Of a DNA stretch of 64,000 bases, positions 16,387 to 24,213 are shown one piece after another. The position numbers were made by a program, and so were the translations under genes. The stretch spans positions 1 to 64,000 of the forward strand of contig DAISYG010000001.1 in the NCBI GenBank assembly GCA_036825435.1, in the 5' to 3' direction. Numbering within the stretch: position 1 is the first letter of the stretch; each line of letters opens with the position of its first letter. Below the pieces are notes generated by a model that made no database searches, was not told where the DNA came from, and was given only the letters and a program-made list of their open reading frames with translations. Source of the DNA: UBA931 sp036825435 (GTDB taxonomy: Bacteria; Pseudomonadota; Gammaproteobacteria; Burkholderiales; Casimicrobiaceae).

Positions 16387-16545
16387 AAGGAAGCGCTGAT
16401 TCATGTCGCGAGCGCGAGCAGGACAAGGCGCGCATTTTCCAAAAAGCCCGACGAAAAAGCGGAGTTTACACGAAAGTAAATGAGCATTTTGAGAAGGATT
16501 CCAACGCTGTATTGCTTGTGCACAGCAATTAATCAGCGGTTCCTT
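16387..16545. repeat. Stop-codon-anchored palindromic repeat, copy A
   Basis: About 159 bp with imperfect inverted ends: TAAGGAAGCGCTGATTCAT on the left, and the right end read in reverse TAAGGAACCGCTGATTAAT. Both outer ends are TA. The interior shares the block GTAAATGAGCATTTTGAG with the other copies. It supplies the last codons and TGA of metK. MITE-like; family not recognised. Confidence 0.85.
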
Positions 16546-17708
16546 AAGCCAGCGGCTTCGCGAAGCGCTTGCGCTTTGTCAGTCGCTTCCCAAGTGAATT
16601 CCGGCTCGTCGCGTCCAAAGTGTCCGTATGCCGCCGTTTTTTCATAAATTGGGCGCAATAGATCAAGCTCTTTGATGATTCCTTTGGGACGTAAATCGAA
16701 GTGATTATTTACTAACTCAGCGATCTTGACATCGTCGATCACGCCCGTTCCTTCGGTGTAAATCGTCACGTTGATCGGTCGCGCAACACCAATCGCATAG
16801 GAAATCTGCACTTGGCACTGCCGCGCCAAGCCCGCCGCAACAACGTTTTTGGCAACGTAGCGCGCCGCGTAAGTTGCCGAACGGTCAACTTTGGAGGGAT
16901 CCTTGCCGGAAAAAGCACCGCCACCATGCGGCGCAGCGCCGCCGTAGGTATCAACAATGATTTTCCGCCCTGTCACCCCAGCATCGCCGTGCGGTCCGCC
17001 AATTTCAAAACGTCCGGTCGGGTTGACGAGAAAACGCGCATCCTGAAGCATGTCTTTCGGCAGTACCGGCAGGATGATTTCTTCGATGACCGATTCCGCC
17101 AATTCCTTTTGCTTGTCGTTCATGCTTGGATGATGTTGTGTCGAAAGCACGATCGTGTCAATCGCTATCGGTCGCCCGTTTTCGTAGCGCACGGTGACTT
17201 GCGATTTGGCATCCGGGCGCAACCACGGCAAACGTCCGTCGCGGCGCAATTCCGCCTGTCGCTGCACGAGACGATGTGCGTAATAAATCGGAAACGGCAT
17301 CAATGCTGGCGTTTCGTCGCACGCATAGCCAAACATCAACCCCTGATCGCCCGCACCTTGGTCCAACGCTTCGTCAGACGCATGGTCAACGCCCTGCGCG
17401 ATGTCAGGAGACTGTTTGCCGTAGCACACCATCACCGCGCAGCCGTCGGCATCAAAACACAGCGCAGAATCGTTGTAGCCGATGCTGCGGATTGTCGAAC
17501 GGGCAACGTTGGCGTAATCAACATGCGCGTGTGTCGTGATTTCGCCCGCCATCACCACCAACCCCGTCGCCACCATCGTTTCGGCGGCAACACGCGCATT
17601 TGGATCTTGCGCGAGGATAGCGTCGAGCACCGCATCAGAAATGCGGTCCGCGACTTTGTCCGGGTGCCCTTCGGAAACCGATTCCGAAGTAAAAAGAAAA
17701 TCGTTCAT
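16533..17708 (-). CDS. metK: S-adenosylmethionine synthetase
   Basis: Makes SAM from methionine and ATP. The 391 residues include SESVSEGHPDKVADRISDAV (ATP/Mg site), DQGLMFGYACDETP, and GGAFSGKDPSKVDRSA, all catalytic signatures. Full family length. The last residues LRNR and the TGA are encoded by the inverted-repeat element lying at the gene's 3' end, so the native C-terminus was replaced or extended by the insertion. It joins ahcY and metF, elsewhere in the window, in the methionine cycle. No SAM riboswitch is visible in the 143-base gap upstream. Confidence 0.98.
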   Translation of the reverse strand: MNDFLFTSESVSEGHPDKVADRISDAVLDAILAQDPNARVAAETMVATGLVVMAGEITTHAHVDYANVARSTIRSIGYNDSALCFDADGCAVMVCYGKQSPDIAQGVDHASDEALDQGAGDQGLMFGYACDETPALMPFPIYYAHRLVQRQAELRRDGRLPWLRPDAKSQVTVRYENGRPIAIDTIVLSTQHHPSMNDKQKELAESVIEEIILPVLPKDMLQDARFLVNPTGRFEIGGPHGDAGVTGRKIIVDTYGGAAPHGGGAFSGKDPSKVDRSATYAARYVAKNVVAAGLARQCQVQISYAIGVARPINVTIYTEGTGVIDDVKIAELVNNHFDLRPKGIIKELDLLRPIYEKTAAYGHFGRDEPEFTWEATDKAQALREAAGLRNR

Positions 17709-17851
17709 GAAACTCTCGTTGGCGCAGAAGCGCGCAAAACACTGTAGAATCCCCGAAACGCCAAGCGCTTCGGGACGAAAGACGTGATTCTAGCAAATCG
17801 CGCCGCGCTTACCAATGTTTTCGATGCGTCTGCGCTGCTTATCAATTCATC

Positions 17852-18892
17852 ATGCTTAATAAAACACAACCATTCATCCCGTCGCTTGCCGATCAAGCGC
17901 ACGTCGAAGCGGTCAACGACGACACAATCCGACGCGCTGCTGGTTTGTTGAAAGCGGGCGAACTGGTCGCGTTCCCGACCGAAACCGTTTACGGCCTCGG
18001 TGCCGATGCGGAGAACGTCGCTGCCGTCGCGCAGATTTATGCCACAAAAGGCCGCCCCGACAATCACCCACTGATCGTCCACCTAGCCGAACCTGATGAT
18101 GTGTATTTCTGGACGAGCGGGGTATCGGAAAAGGCGCAACGACTCTTGCACCGTTTTGCACCCGGACCGCTGACGCTGATTTTACCGCGCGCGGCACACA
18201 TCAACACTGCCGTCACCGGCGGACAGGACACCATCGGCTTGCGCATCCCCGCGCATCCCGTCGCGCAACAACTGCTGCGCGCGTTCAAAGAGCAACAGAA
18301 TGGGCGCGGCATCGCCGCACCTTCCGCTAATCGTTTTGGCCATGTTTCGCCGACTACGGCTCAGCATGTCGCCGACGATTTCGGCGGTCGCGTTGCAATG
18401 ATTCTGGATGGAGGTGAAACCAACTACGGTATTGAAAGCATCGTCATTGCATTGAATGCCGAGCATCCCGTGCTCCTGCGGCCGGGGTCGATTCCGTTGC
18501 CCGAACTGGAAGAAACGTTGGGTGAAAAGCTATTGCTGCCAACGCAGGCGCCGCGCGATACACTGCCGCGCGCTTCAGGGACGCTGCCATCACATTACGC
18601 ACCGTACACGCCTGCTCATCTCGTGAGCAGCCAGAATTTGATTCAGGAATACAATACGCTGCAAGCCAAAGGAAAGCGCGTTGCCATTCTCACGCACGGC
18701 ACAACGTTGTCGTGTCCCGATTCCGCGAAAATCATATTACCAGCCGACGCGACGGCTTACGCACATGGTTTATATGCTGCATTGCGAGCGCTTGATCGAA
18801 TCGGCGCGGATATCATCCTGATCGAAGCCGTGCCCGATGACGAAGCATGGCGAGCGGTTCGTGATCGTTTGAAGCGCGCCGCGACACAATAG
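17852..18892 (+). CDS. tsaC: L-threonylcarbamoyladenylate synthase (Sua5 type)
   Basis: Forms threonylcarbamoyl-AMP from threonine, bicarbonate and ATP for the t6A37 modification of ANN-decoding tRNAs. The 346 residues comprise an N-terminal YrdC domain (about 25-210; LVAFPTETVYGLGADA, KGRPDNHPLIVHL and PSANRFGHVSPTTAQHV) and a C-terminal Sua5 domain (about 225-345) joined by SGTLPSHYAPYTPAHL. This is the long Sua5 architecture, not the short E. coli TsaC. Divergent from metK; no strong ribosome-binding site at the ATG. Confidence 0.95.
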   Translation: MLNKTQPFIPSLADQAHVEAVNDDTIRRAAGLLKAGELVAFPTETVYGLGADAENVAAVAQIYATKGRPDNHPLIVHLAEPDDVYFWTSGVSEKAQRLLHRFAPGPLTLILPRAAHINTAVTGGQDTIGLRIPAHPVAQQLLRAFKEQQNGRGIAAPSANRFGHVSPTTAQHVADDFGGRVAMILDGGETNYGIESIVIALNAEHPVLLRPGSIPLPELEETLGEKLLLPTQAPRDTLPRASGTLPSHYAPYTPAHLVSSQNLIQEYNTLQAKGKRVAILTHGTTLSCPDSAKIILPADATAYAHGLYAALRALDRIGADIILIEAVPDDEAWRAVRDRLKRAATQ

Positions 18893-18902
18893 CTTCTGTC
18901 AA

Positions 18903-19517
18903 TCAAACGTGATACGGTGCAGTTTCGGCAATCTGTGCTGACTCTTCTTTTGCAGGCACAGTATGAGGAGCATCGTGCTCATGCGTTAAAGCTTCCGTTT
19001 CTTCCTGTTTTTTATGCTGCTCTACGTTTTGCTTTTTCGCGTTTGAACGATACAAATAGCGCGCCAGCTCTTTGAGCGCACTTTTGTACACATCGCGTTT
19101 GAACTCGATTACCGCATCCAATGGCACGTGATAACCGTGCCAGCGCCAAGCGTCGAACTCGGGCTTTTCCGTAGTGCGCAGATTGATATCCGAATCGCGC
19201 CCAACAAAGCGCAACAAATACCAGATTTGCTTTTGTCCGCGATAACTGCCGCGCCACTCACGACGCACCCAATTTCTGGGCACGTAATAACGCAGCCAGT
19301 CGCGCGTTCTTCCTAAAATTTGTACGTGTTCGGGAGACAGCCCAACCTCTTCCCAAAGCTCCCGGTACATCGCCTGTTCTGGCGATTCGTTAGGGTCGAT
19401 TCCACCCTGCGGAAATTGCCATGAATGTTCGCGAATACGCTTTGCCCAAAAAACCTGATTCTTTGCATTGGCGATTACGATGGCGATGCTTGGGCGAAAA
19501 CCTTCTCGATCCAGCAT
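18903..19517 (-). CDS. rppH: RNA pyrophosphohydrolase RppH
   Basis: Nudix hydrolase that removes pyrophosphate from the 5' end of mRNA and triggers decay. The start MLDREGFRPSIAIVIAN fits the family and has AGGTG before it; an upstream in-frame start adds 34 residues with no homology to be expected. The Nudix box runs from GGIDPNES to RELWEEVGL (about 37-59). Catalytic core to about residue 160, then a Lys/Glu/His-rich tail of about 45 residues that is longer than in E. coli. Convergent with tsaC. Confidence 0.95.
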   Translation of the reverse strand: MLDREGFRPSIAIVIANAKNQVFWAKRIREHSWQFPQGGIDPNESPEQAMYRELWEEVGLSPEHVQILGRTRDWLRYYVPRNWVRREWRGSYRGQKQIWYLLRFVGRDSDINLRTTEKPEFDAWRWHGYHVPLDAVIEFKRDVYKSALKELARYLYRSNAKKQNVEQHKKQEETEALTHEHDAPHTVPAKEESAQIAETAPYHV

Positions 19518-19630
19518 CTTGCACCTGTAAATTATTGAGTTACGCACATTGTTCCATAGTTTGCTTTTATTGCCTAGATGCTCATGGACTCGGGACGTAA
19601 CGGTTTCGGTGCGCACCATACCGCACAGAT

Positions 19631-19657
19631 AAAAAAACGGCGTCTTTCGACGCCGTT
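19631..19657 (-). terminator. Terminator of the octaheme reductase gene
   Basis: ACGGCGTC, loop TTTC, GACGCCGT (19637-19656) with a run of T on the minus strand (19631-19636), 40 bases after the reductase stop. Confidence 0.85.
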
Positions 19658-19696
19658 GTGAATCACACAGTTTTAACTACACACTACAAAGGAACT

Positions 19697-21358
19697 TTAT
19701 TTTTTCGCAAATTTTGCGCGCTCGTCAGCCATGGCTGCATCGAGCTTGTCGACCGCTTTCTGGGAAACATCCGTACCTGTGAGGATCGACTTGACCGCTT
19801 GATCGTGATGATGGAAATAACCACCATTGGTTGCCGTCCACCATTCCCAATGGATGTGTGCTTCCCAATGCGCTTCACGCGCTTCGGCAAGAGCGGCATC
19901 GCTGACGCCAAGATTCTTGGCTTCTTCGATCTTGTCCACCAAGCGAGTCAGCCAGAATTCGGCGTGACGCAGTTTGGCGAAATAATGGTTCTTCATGCCG
20001 TCGATGACGTAGTTGGCTTGGCGCTCATCCCACTCTGGGTGACAGGTCAAGCAAGTCTCTTTGAGATACTCGCGTGGCGAAACAGCCCAGTGATTGGTAA
20101 ACGTCTTGCCTGCTTTGTTCTTCGTCTTCGGCATATGGCAGTCATGACACTCGACGCCGGCCAATTGGTGAACAGAACCGTAGTAGGTTTCAACATCCGG
20201 GTGTTGTGCTTTCCACAGCATCGCACCGCTGAACTTGTTCTTGAAGTCCTGGAACTTCAGGTTCTTATAGTGCTGGCTGAGTTCAAACACGTTAACCATT
20301 GGGAAATGGTTGGTGCGTTGATCAGACATCTTCACACCTTCGCCCGTTGACGTATCAGTACCCGGGTTACAGTTGTATTCGACGTGACACTGACCGCACT
20401 GCAGCTTGGTGTCGTATCTGTCGAGGATCGCGATCTTGCGGGTATAACCGCGCAAGCCCAAATCATGCACTTCGACCTTCGGCTTGTTCGCATCTTTATG
20501 GAACAGCGTATCGGCTTCCGGACGGGTGATCGCCTGGATCATCGCATCACGAATGATACGTGGCTGACCAGAGTGAGGATCGTGGCAGAAGAAGCAGTTC
20601 AACGCGTTGTTGATGTCTTTTGCCATATCAACGACGTTGGACATACGGCTCCATTTTGCGCCAGGTTCCGGATCGCCCATGTACGCCCAGTCAAGGATGT
20701 GATCCATCGACTTACAGGACAAGCAAACCGGGTTTGCAGCAGCGGCGTAGCCAGGAGCAAACGCTTTGTGCGGCTCACCAGGGAAACGATCTTCGAGAAC
20801 ATCCCAAGTCTTGAAATAACCGCCTGGACGGGCAAGATCTTTCCAGCCATCTTTCGGTTGGAAACGACCACCGAAAGCACGGTCAGCGATGAACTGATCG
20901 TACATCATGAACGCGTGCGAACGCGGTTCAGCGTGCTCTTTGGTGAAGCCATGCGGCGACATCAGCTTGTCGAACGATGGGTTAGGTGCCGGGCCGGTGT
21001 AAAGAGCTTTTTCTTTACGCGCGCCTTTATGCCAGTCCATTTTGTACAGCGAATCAAACTGGTCTTTGTGGCAGGATGCCGAACCGCAACTTGTCGGGGC
21101 AACGTCAGTTGTTGGACGTGCGGACGGGTCTTTGGTATGTTCTGCGAGACCACTGTGGCAGGAAACGCAGTTAACCGTTTTGTGTTTACCACCAGCATGG
21201 AACTCCTGAATCGGCTGGTGACATGCATAGCATTGTGACGCGTTGACATTGGCTTCCTTCTTCGCTTGTGCGATGGCGGAAGGCGCAGCCATCGCCAACA
21301 AACCCAAAGCAGTAGCCGCTACCAAATTACGTCCCAAGCTCATCATTTTAGACTTCAT
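19697..21358 (-). CDS. Octaheme cytochrome c nitrite reductase (TvNiR-like, ammonia-forming)
   Basis: Periplasmic multiheme reductase, expected to reduce nitrite to ammonium with six electrons. From the chosen start (GAGGGGAG upstream) a signal peptide ends near AIAQA (residue 30). Eight heme motifs follow: CYACH, CVSCH, CGSASCH (a CX4CH form), CLSCK at 212-216, CFFCH, CGQCH, CHDCH and CLTCH. The lysine-ligated fourth heme is the hallmark of the octaheme nitrite reductases. Y328-N-C330 right after the sixth heme matches the cross-linked Tyr-x-Cys of the Thioalkalivibrio enzyme. R146 and H386 (QHP) are probable catalytic residues. NrfA itself has only five hemes. Its neighbour is the ccm operon. 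Confidence 0.88.
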   Translation of the reverse strand: MKSKMMSLGRNLVAATALGLLAMAAPSAIAQAKKEANVNASQCYACHQPIQEFHAGGKHKTVNCVSCHSGLAEHTKDPSARPTTDVAPTSCGSASCHKDQFDSLYKMDWHKGARKEKALYTGPAPNPSFDKLMSPHGFTKEHAEPRSHAFMMYDQFIADRAFGGRFQPKDGWKDLARPGGYFKTWDVLEDRFPGEPHKAFAPGYAAAANPVCLSCKSMDHILDWAYMGDPEPGAKWSRMSNVVDMAKDINNALNCFFCHDPHSGQPRIIRDAMIQAITRPEADTLFHKDANKPKVEVHDLGLRGYTRKIAILDRYDTKLQCGQCHVEYNCNPGTDTSTGEGVKMSDQRTNHFPMVNVFELSQHYKNLKFQDFKNKFSGAMLWKAQHPDVETYYGSVHQLAGVECHDCHMPKTKNKAGKTFTNHWAVSPREYLKETCLTCHPEWDERQANYVIDGMKNHYFAKLRHAEFWLTRLVDKIEEAKNLGVSDAALAEAREAHWEAHIHWEWWTATNGGYFHHHDQAVKSILTGTDVSQKAVDKLDAAMADERAKFAKK

Positions 21359-21489
21359 AACGAACTCCCCTCTCTTCTGTGTACACAATAAATTAGCACT
21401 CGTAAACGACTATTGAAATAATCGTCTGAGAGAGTCTAACAAGAATTCACAAAAGGTATCGCCTACTTTTTTCCGAGTAACGAAGCTTC

Positions 21490-21503
21490 TTGATTTACAT
21501 CAA
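21490..21503 (-). promoter_or_regulatory. FNR/ANR-type box upstream of the nitrite reductase
   Basis: TTGATTTACATCAA matches the FNR consensus TTGAT-N4-ATCAA exactly, with a TTTA centre, 131 bases upstream of the reductase ATG. If it is a class II site, transcription would begin about 42 bases downstream, near 21455. This would couple nitrite reduction to oxygen lack. Confidence 0.75.
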
Positions 21504-21550
21504 AAAGAAAATGGGAATAGATGAAGAAAAGAGACAACATTCATTATTAC

Positions 21551-21565
21551 TGAGATTCATTCTCA
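21551..21565. promoter_or_regulatory. Possible Fur-like palindrome
   Basis: TGAGATTCATTCTCA is a 15-base near-palindrome similar to the 7-1-7 Fur arrangement, about 50 bases upstream of the FNR-type box. One mismatch breaks the symmetry. Iron control of a heme-rich enzyme would make sense, but this is inference. Confidence 0.3.
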
Positions 21566-21680
21566 TTTATAGCGTCTCAAAACATCCTTTTGTTACGAGC
21601 ATGAGTCGAGCAGCATGAAATTTCTGACGAAATCGAATTGATTAGAACGTGCCACGATTCAAGGGTTTTCCAAAGTATTT

Positions 21681-21828
21681 GCTGAAAAGAACATCGCGCG
21701 CAAAGACAAACCCGTAGATCTCCAAAAAAATACGGTGGAAAAGCACCGTTTACTCAGATGTAAATGAGCTTTTTGAGGAGGATTCCACCACCGTATTGCG
21801 CACGCGCAGTCATGAATCAGCGATTCTT
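21681..21828. repeat. Stop-codon-anchored palindromic repeat, copy B
   Basis: The right half is well conserved (CCGTTTACTCAGATGTAAAT to ATGAATCAGCGATTCTT), while the left end is degenerate (GCTGAAAAGAACATCGCGCG). The right end touches the TGA of ccmI, which reads TGA followed by AGAATCGCTGATTC. Confidence 0.7.
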
Positions 21829-23138
21829 CAGATTTCGTGGTCAATGACGATATGCAAATCCGTCGCGCCGACATTCACTGGCTCGGAAGCGCCTTCGAGA
21901 TCACCCAGTTGCGCGTTGGCCTCACGGCTTTTGCTGACGCGTGCAACCACGATAACCTTATCGACAGAGGCAAGCGTTTCCGTTTTGATCATCGCCTTTG
22001 ATTCATCAAGCACGAACGATAATGGCAAATCCGCGACAGTCGCAGTCATGAATGCGATCGGTGTCGTTGCGCCGCCCGCTCGATGCGCGTAAATCATCAT
22101 TTTATCTTCGGGCGACACTTTCTCTTGCAACTCCGCCGCCAACGAAACCGTACCCGTCACGCGCGCATTACCAATATTTGCTTTTTCCTGGACGGGCGCC
22201 GTCGCCGAAGGTGGTTCGGTTTCGGCATTTTGCCGCTTGCGTGCCTCTTCAATGCTGGCGTCCATCATGCGGCTCATCTCCGAGCCGGCGGGCAGCGAAC
22301 CTTTCATTTTCATCCATTGCAACTCGGCTTCACGATAGTTGCCTTGGTCAAACGCATACGTTCCTGCAAGCCCCAGCGCTTTCCAGTTTATCGGATCAAG
22401 CTTGAGCGCACGATTGACCATTTCGATCGGACGCCCTTCCAGCTTTCCTTTCTGTACATAGGCGAGAATATCCGCGTAATCGACAAAAACATTGGGATCA
22501 TCATCGACCTTGTCGATGATTTTTTCAAAAGCGGCGACCGATTCCTGATATTTGCCTGTCTGCGCATAGGAACGTGCCAGCATCACCCAGCCTTCAACGT
22601 TGTCCGGTTCTTGCTCCATACGTGCCGCAAATTCTTGCAGCATTGTCTCAAATTGCTCAGGCGTGAAGCTGTGTGCATCATCCGTTTCCTGCTGCTGCAC
22701 TTCGGCAACCAGAAGACGCGGCGAAAACACAACGTCGGGCGTGCCGATAACCCAATACAATGCGCTGCCGACCAGCAGCAACGCCAAAAACGAGGCCACG
22801 CTCCAGATCGCTTTCCGACCTGTTTGCGGCGCCATTGGTGCCGTTTGTTTTGTTTGTTTCTTCGCTCCGTTGCCAGGAACCAGATGCTCGGTTTCTTCCA
22901 GCATGCGACGCTCCAATTCAGCCAATGATTCGTCGTATTCCGCTTTACCGATTACGCCCGTCTGATAATCATTGTCCAGTTCCTTGATCTGATCGCGCAT
23001 GATCATGAGATTGGAGCGATCGCGATCTTGTTCTGTCGCCCCGCCGCGCGCTTGCGCCGCTTTCCGGGACGACGGCCAAAACAAATATAAGGTTGCCACC
23101 GCCGCCATTGCGACGACCGTCAATAAAAATCCGATCAT
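21828..23138 (-). CDS. ccmI: Cytochrome c maturation protein CcmI (CycH)
   Basis: Membrane-anchored apocytochrome c chaperone of the heme-ligation complex. The 436 residues have two membrane segments (about 2-20 and 110-130) flanking a cytoplasmic loop, then TPR repeats in the periplasm (about 155-300; EGWVMLARSYAQTGKYQESV, then WKALGLAGTYAFDQGNY). A C-terminal beta domain (about 335-436) ends DLHIVIDHEI. Last gene of the ccm operon, 15 bases after ccmH. The stop codon abuts a palindromic repeat. Confidence 0.93.
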   Translation of the reverse strand: MIGFLLTVVAMAAVATLYLFWPSSRKAAQARGGATEQDRDRSNLMIMRDQIKELDNDYQTGVIGKAEYDESLAELERRMLEETEHLVPGNGAKKQTKQTAPMAPQTGRKAIWSVASFLALLLVGSALYWVIGTPDVVFSPRLLVAEVQQQETDDAHSFTPEQFETMLQEFAARMEQEPDNVEGWVMLARSYAQTGKYQESVAAFEKIIDKVDDDPNVFVDYADILAYVQKGKLEGRPIEMVNRALKLDPINWKALGLAGTYAFDQGNYREAELQWMKMKGSLPAGSEMSRMMDASIEEARKRQNAETEPPSATAPVQEKANIGNARVTGTVSLAAELQEKVSPEDKMMIYAHRAGGATTPIAFMTATVADLPLSFVLDESKAMIKTETLASVDKVIVVARVSKSREANAQLGDLEGASEPVNVGATDLHIVIDHEI

Positions 23139-23153
23139 GGTTTCTCCCTGAAT

Positions 23154-23636
23154 TTATGCTTCCGAATCGTCATGCCCCTTCAACAAAGCTGCAGCGCGAG
23201 CGCGCTCGGCATCGCTCAATGGCATCGCTTCTGCTTCGTTGTTTTTCCCCGCGTGCTGACGCAGCAAAAAAATCATGCCGATTCCACCCAGCAACAATAA
23301 AATCAGCGGACCAAGCCACAAAAATATCGTCGTCCGGTTTACCGGCGGTTGGTAGAGCACAAAGTCGCCATAACGATCCGTCATGAACGTGATGATATCT
23401 CTGTCCGACTTGCCTTCGGCAATTTGCTCACGAACCTGTTGACGCAGATCGACAGCAAGCTCGGCATCGGATTCCGCAATCGATTGGTTCTGACACACTA
23501 AGCAACGCAGCTTTGCCGCCAAATCCATCGCGCGCTTTTGTGCAACGGGATCGGTTTCGGTCGGCACCGCTTCGTTCGCCCATAGCGGCGCAGCCCCCAG
23601 AAAACAAAATACAATCAAAAAAGAGAATCGTTTCAT
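23154..23636 (-). CDS. ccmH: Cytochrome c maturation protein CcmH (CycL)
   Basis: Thiol oxidoreductase that reduces or holds the apocytochrome CXXCH cysteines. The 160-residue protein has a signal peptide (MKRFSFLIVFCFLGAAPLWA), the redox motif LRCLVCQNQSIAESDA (about 40-55), a three-helix domain and one C-terminal membrane segment (about 106-126). The start overlaps the ccmG stop by four bases. The short form fits an operon where CcmI is a separate gene. Confidence 0.95.
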   Translation of the reverse strand: MKRFSFLIVFCFLGAAPLWANEAVPTETDPVAQKRAMDLAAKLRCLVCQNQSIAESDAELAVDLRQQVREQIAEGKSDRDIITFMTDRYGDFVLYQPPVNRTTIFLWLGPLILLLLGGIGMIFLLRQHAGKNNEAEAMPLSDAERARAAALLKGHDDSEA

Positions 23637-24178
23637 TGCGCGTTCAACTCCTTGATTTTGGGAATGATCACCGAGTGCAGCGATTCTTCGTTAATCGGGC
23701 CCGTGTGCTTGTATTGAATGATGCCTTTTTTGTCGATCAGGAAAGTTTCAGGCACACCGTAAACACCGAGGTCAATGCCAAAGCGACCATCCGCATCGAC
23801 AATGGAAAACGGATACGGATCACCATAACGTTCCAGCCATGCAATACCGTCGGCTTTTCCTTTTTCTTTGTAATTCAGCCCGATGATCGGCACACCTATT
23901 TTTTCTGCGTTTTCGACCAAAACCGGATGCTCAGCGCGGCAGGAAACGCACCACGAAGCCCAGACATTCAACAACCAGACTTGTCCGCTGAAATCTTTTT
24001 CGGTGACGATCTTGCTTTCATCTTTCAATGTCGGCAGCGAAAAAGCAGGGATCGGTTTGCCGATCAGCGGCGATGGGATTTCACTCGGCGGACGCCCTAC
24101 CAGCATCTGCGCCACAAAAAAACCGGCGATCACCACGAACACCAGCAACGGAATCAGTAATAATAGCTTTTTTTTCAT
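23633..24178 (-). CDS. ccmG: Thiol:disulfide interchange protein CcmG (DsbE)
   Basis: Membrane-tethered periplasmic thioredoxin of the Ccm system. The chosen start MKKKLLLLIPLL directly precedes the membrane anchor (residues 4-26); the upstream in-frame extension has no family match. The thioredoxin domain has the active site WASWCVSCRAEHP (about 84-96) and the cis-proline region YGVPETFLID. Length of 181 residues is normal. It lies 35 bases downstream of ccmF. Confidence 0.95.
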   Translation of the reverse strand: MKKKLLLLIPLLVFVVIAGFFVAQMLVGRPPSEIPSPLIGKPIPAFSLPTLKDESKIVTEKDFSGQVWLLNVWASWCVSCRAEHPVLVENAEKIGVPIIGLNYKEKGKADGIAWLERYGDPYPFSIVDADGRFGIDLGVYGVPETFLIDKKGIIQYKHTGPINEESLHSVIIPKIKELNAQ

Positions 24179-24213
24179 GTTCGATTTATACCCTGTACAA
24201 TCCTTTTGAACAC

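Noticed and set aside
16812..17747. 311-codon open frame opposite metK
   Set aside because: Antisense shadow; the opposite strand encodes a complete MetK.
17709..17851. SAM riboswitch upstream of metK
   Set aside because: No match to any SAM-riboswitch core on the minus strand.
20384..21238. Long open frame (284 codons) on the plus strand opposite the octaheme reductase
   Set aside because: It lies wholly antisense to a gene with eight heme motifs and a signal peptide; its product has no recognisable domain and follows the codon bias of the other strand.
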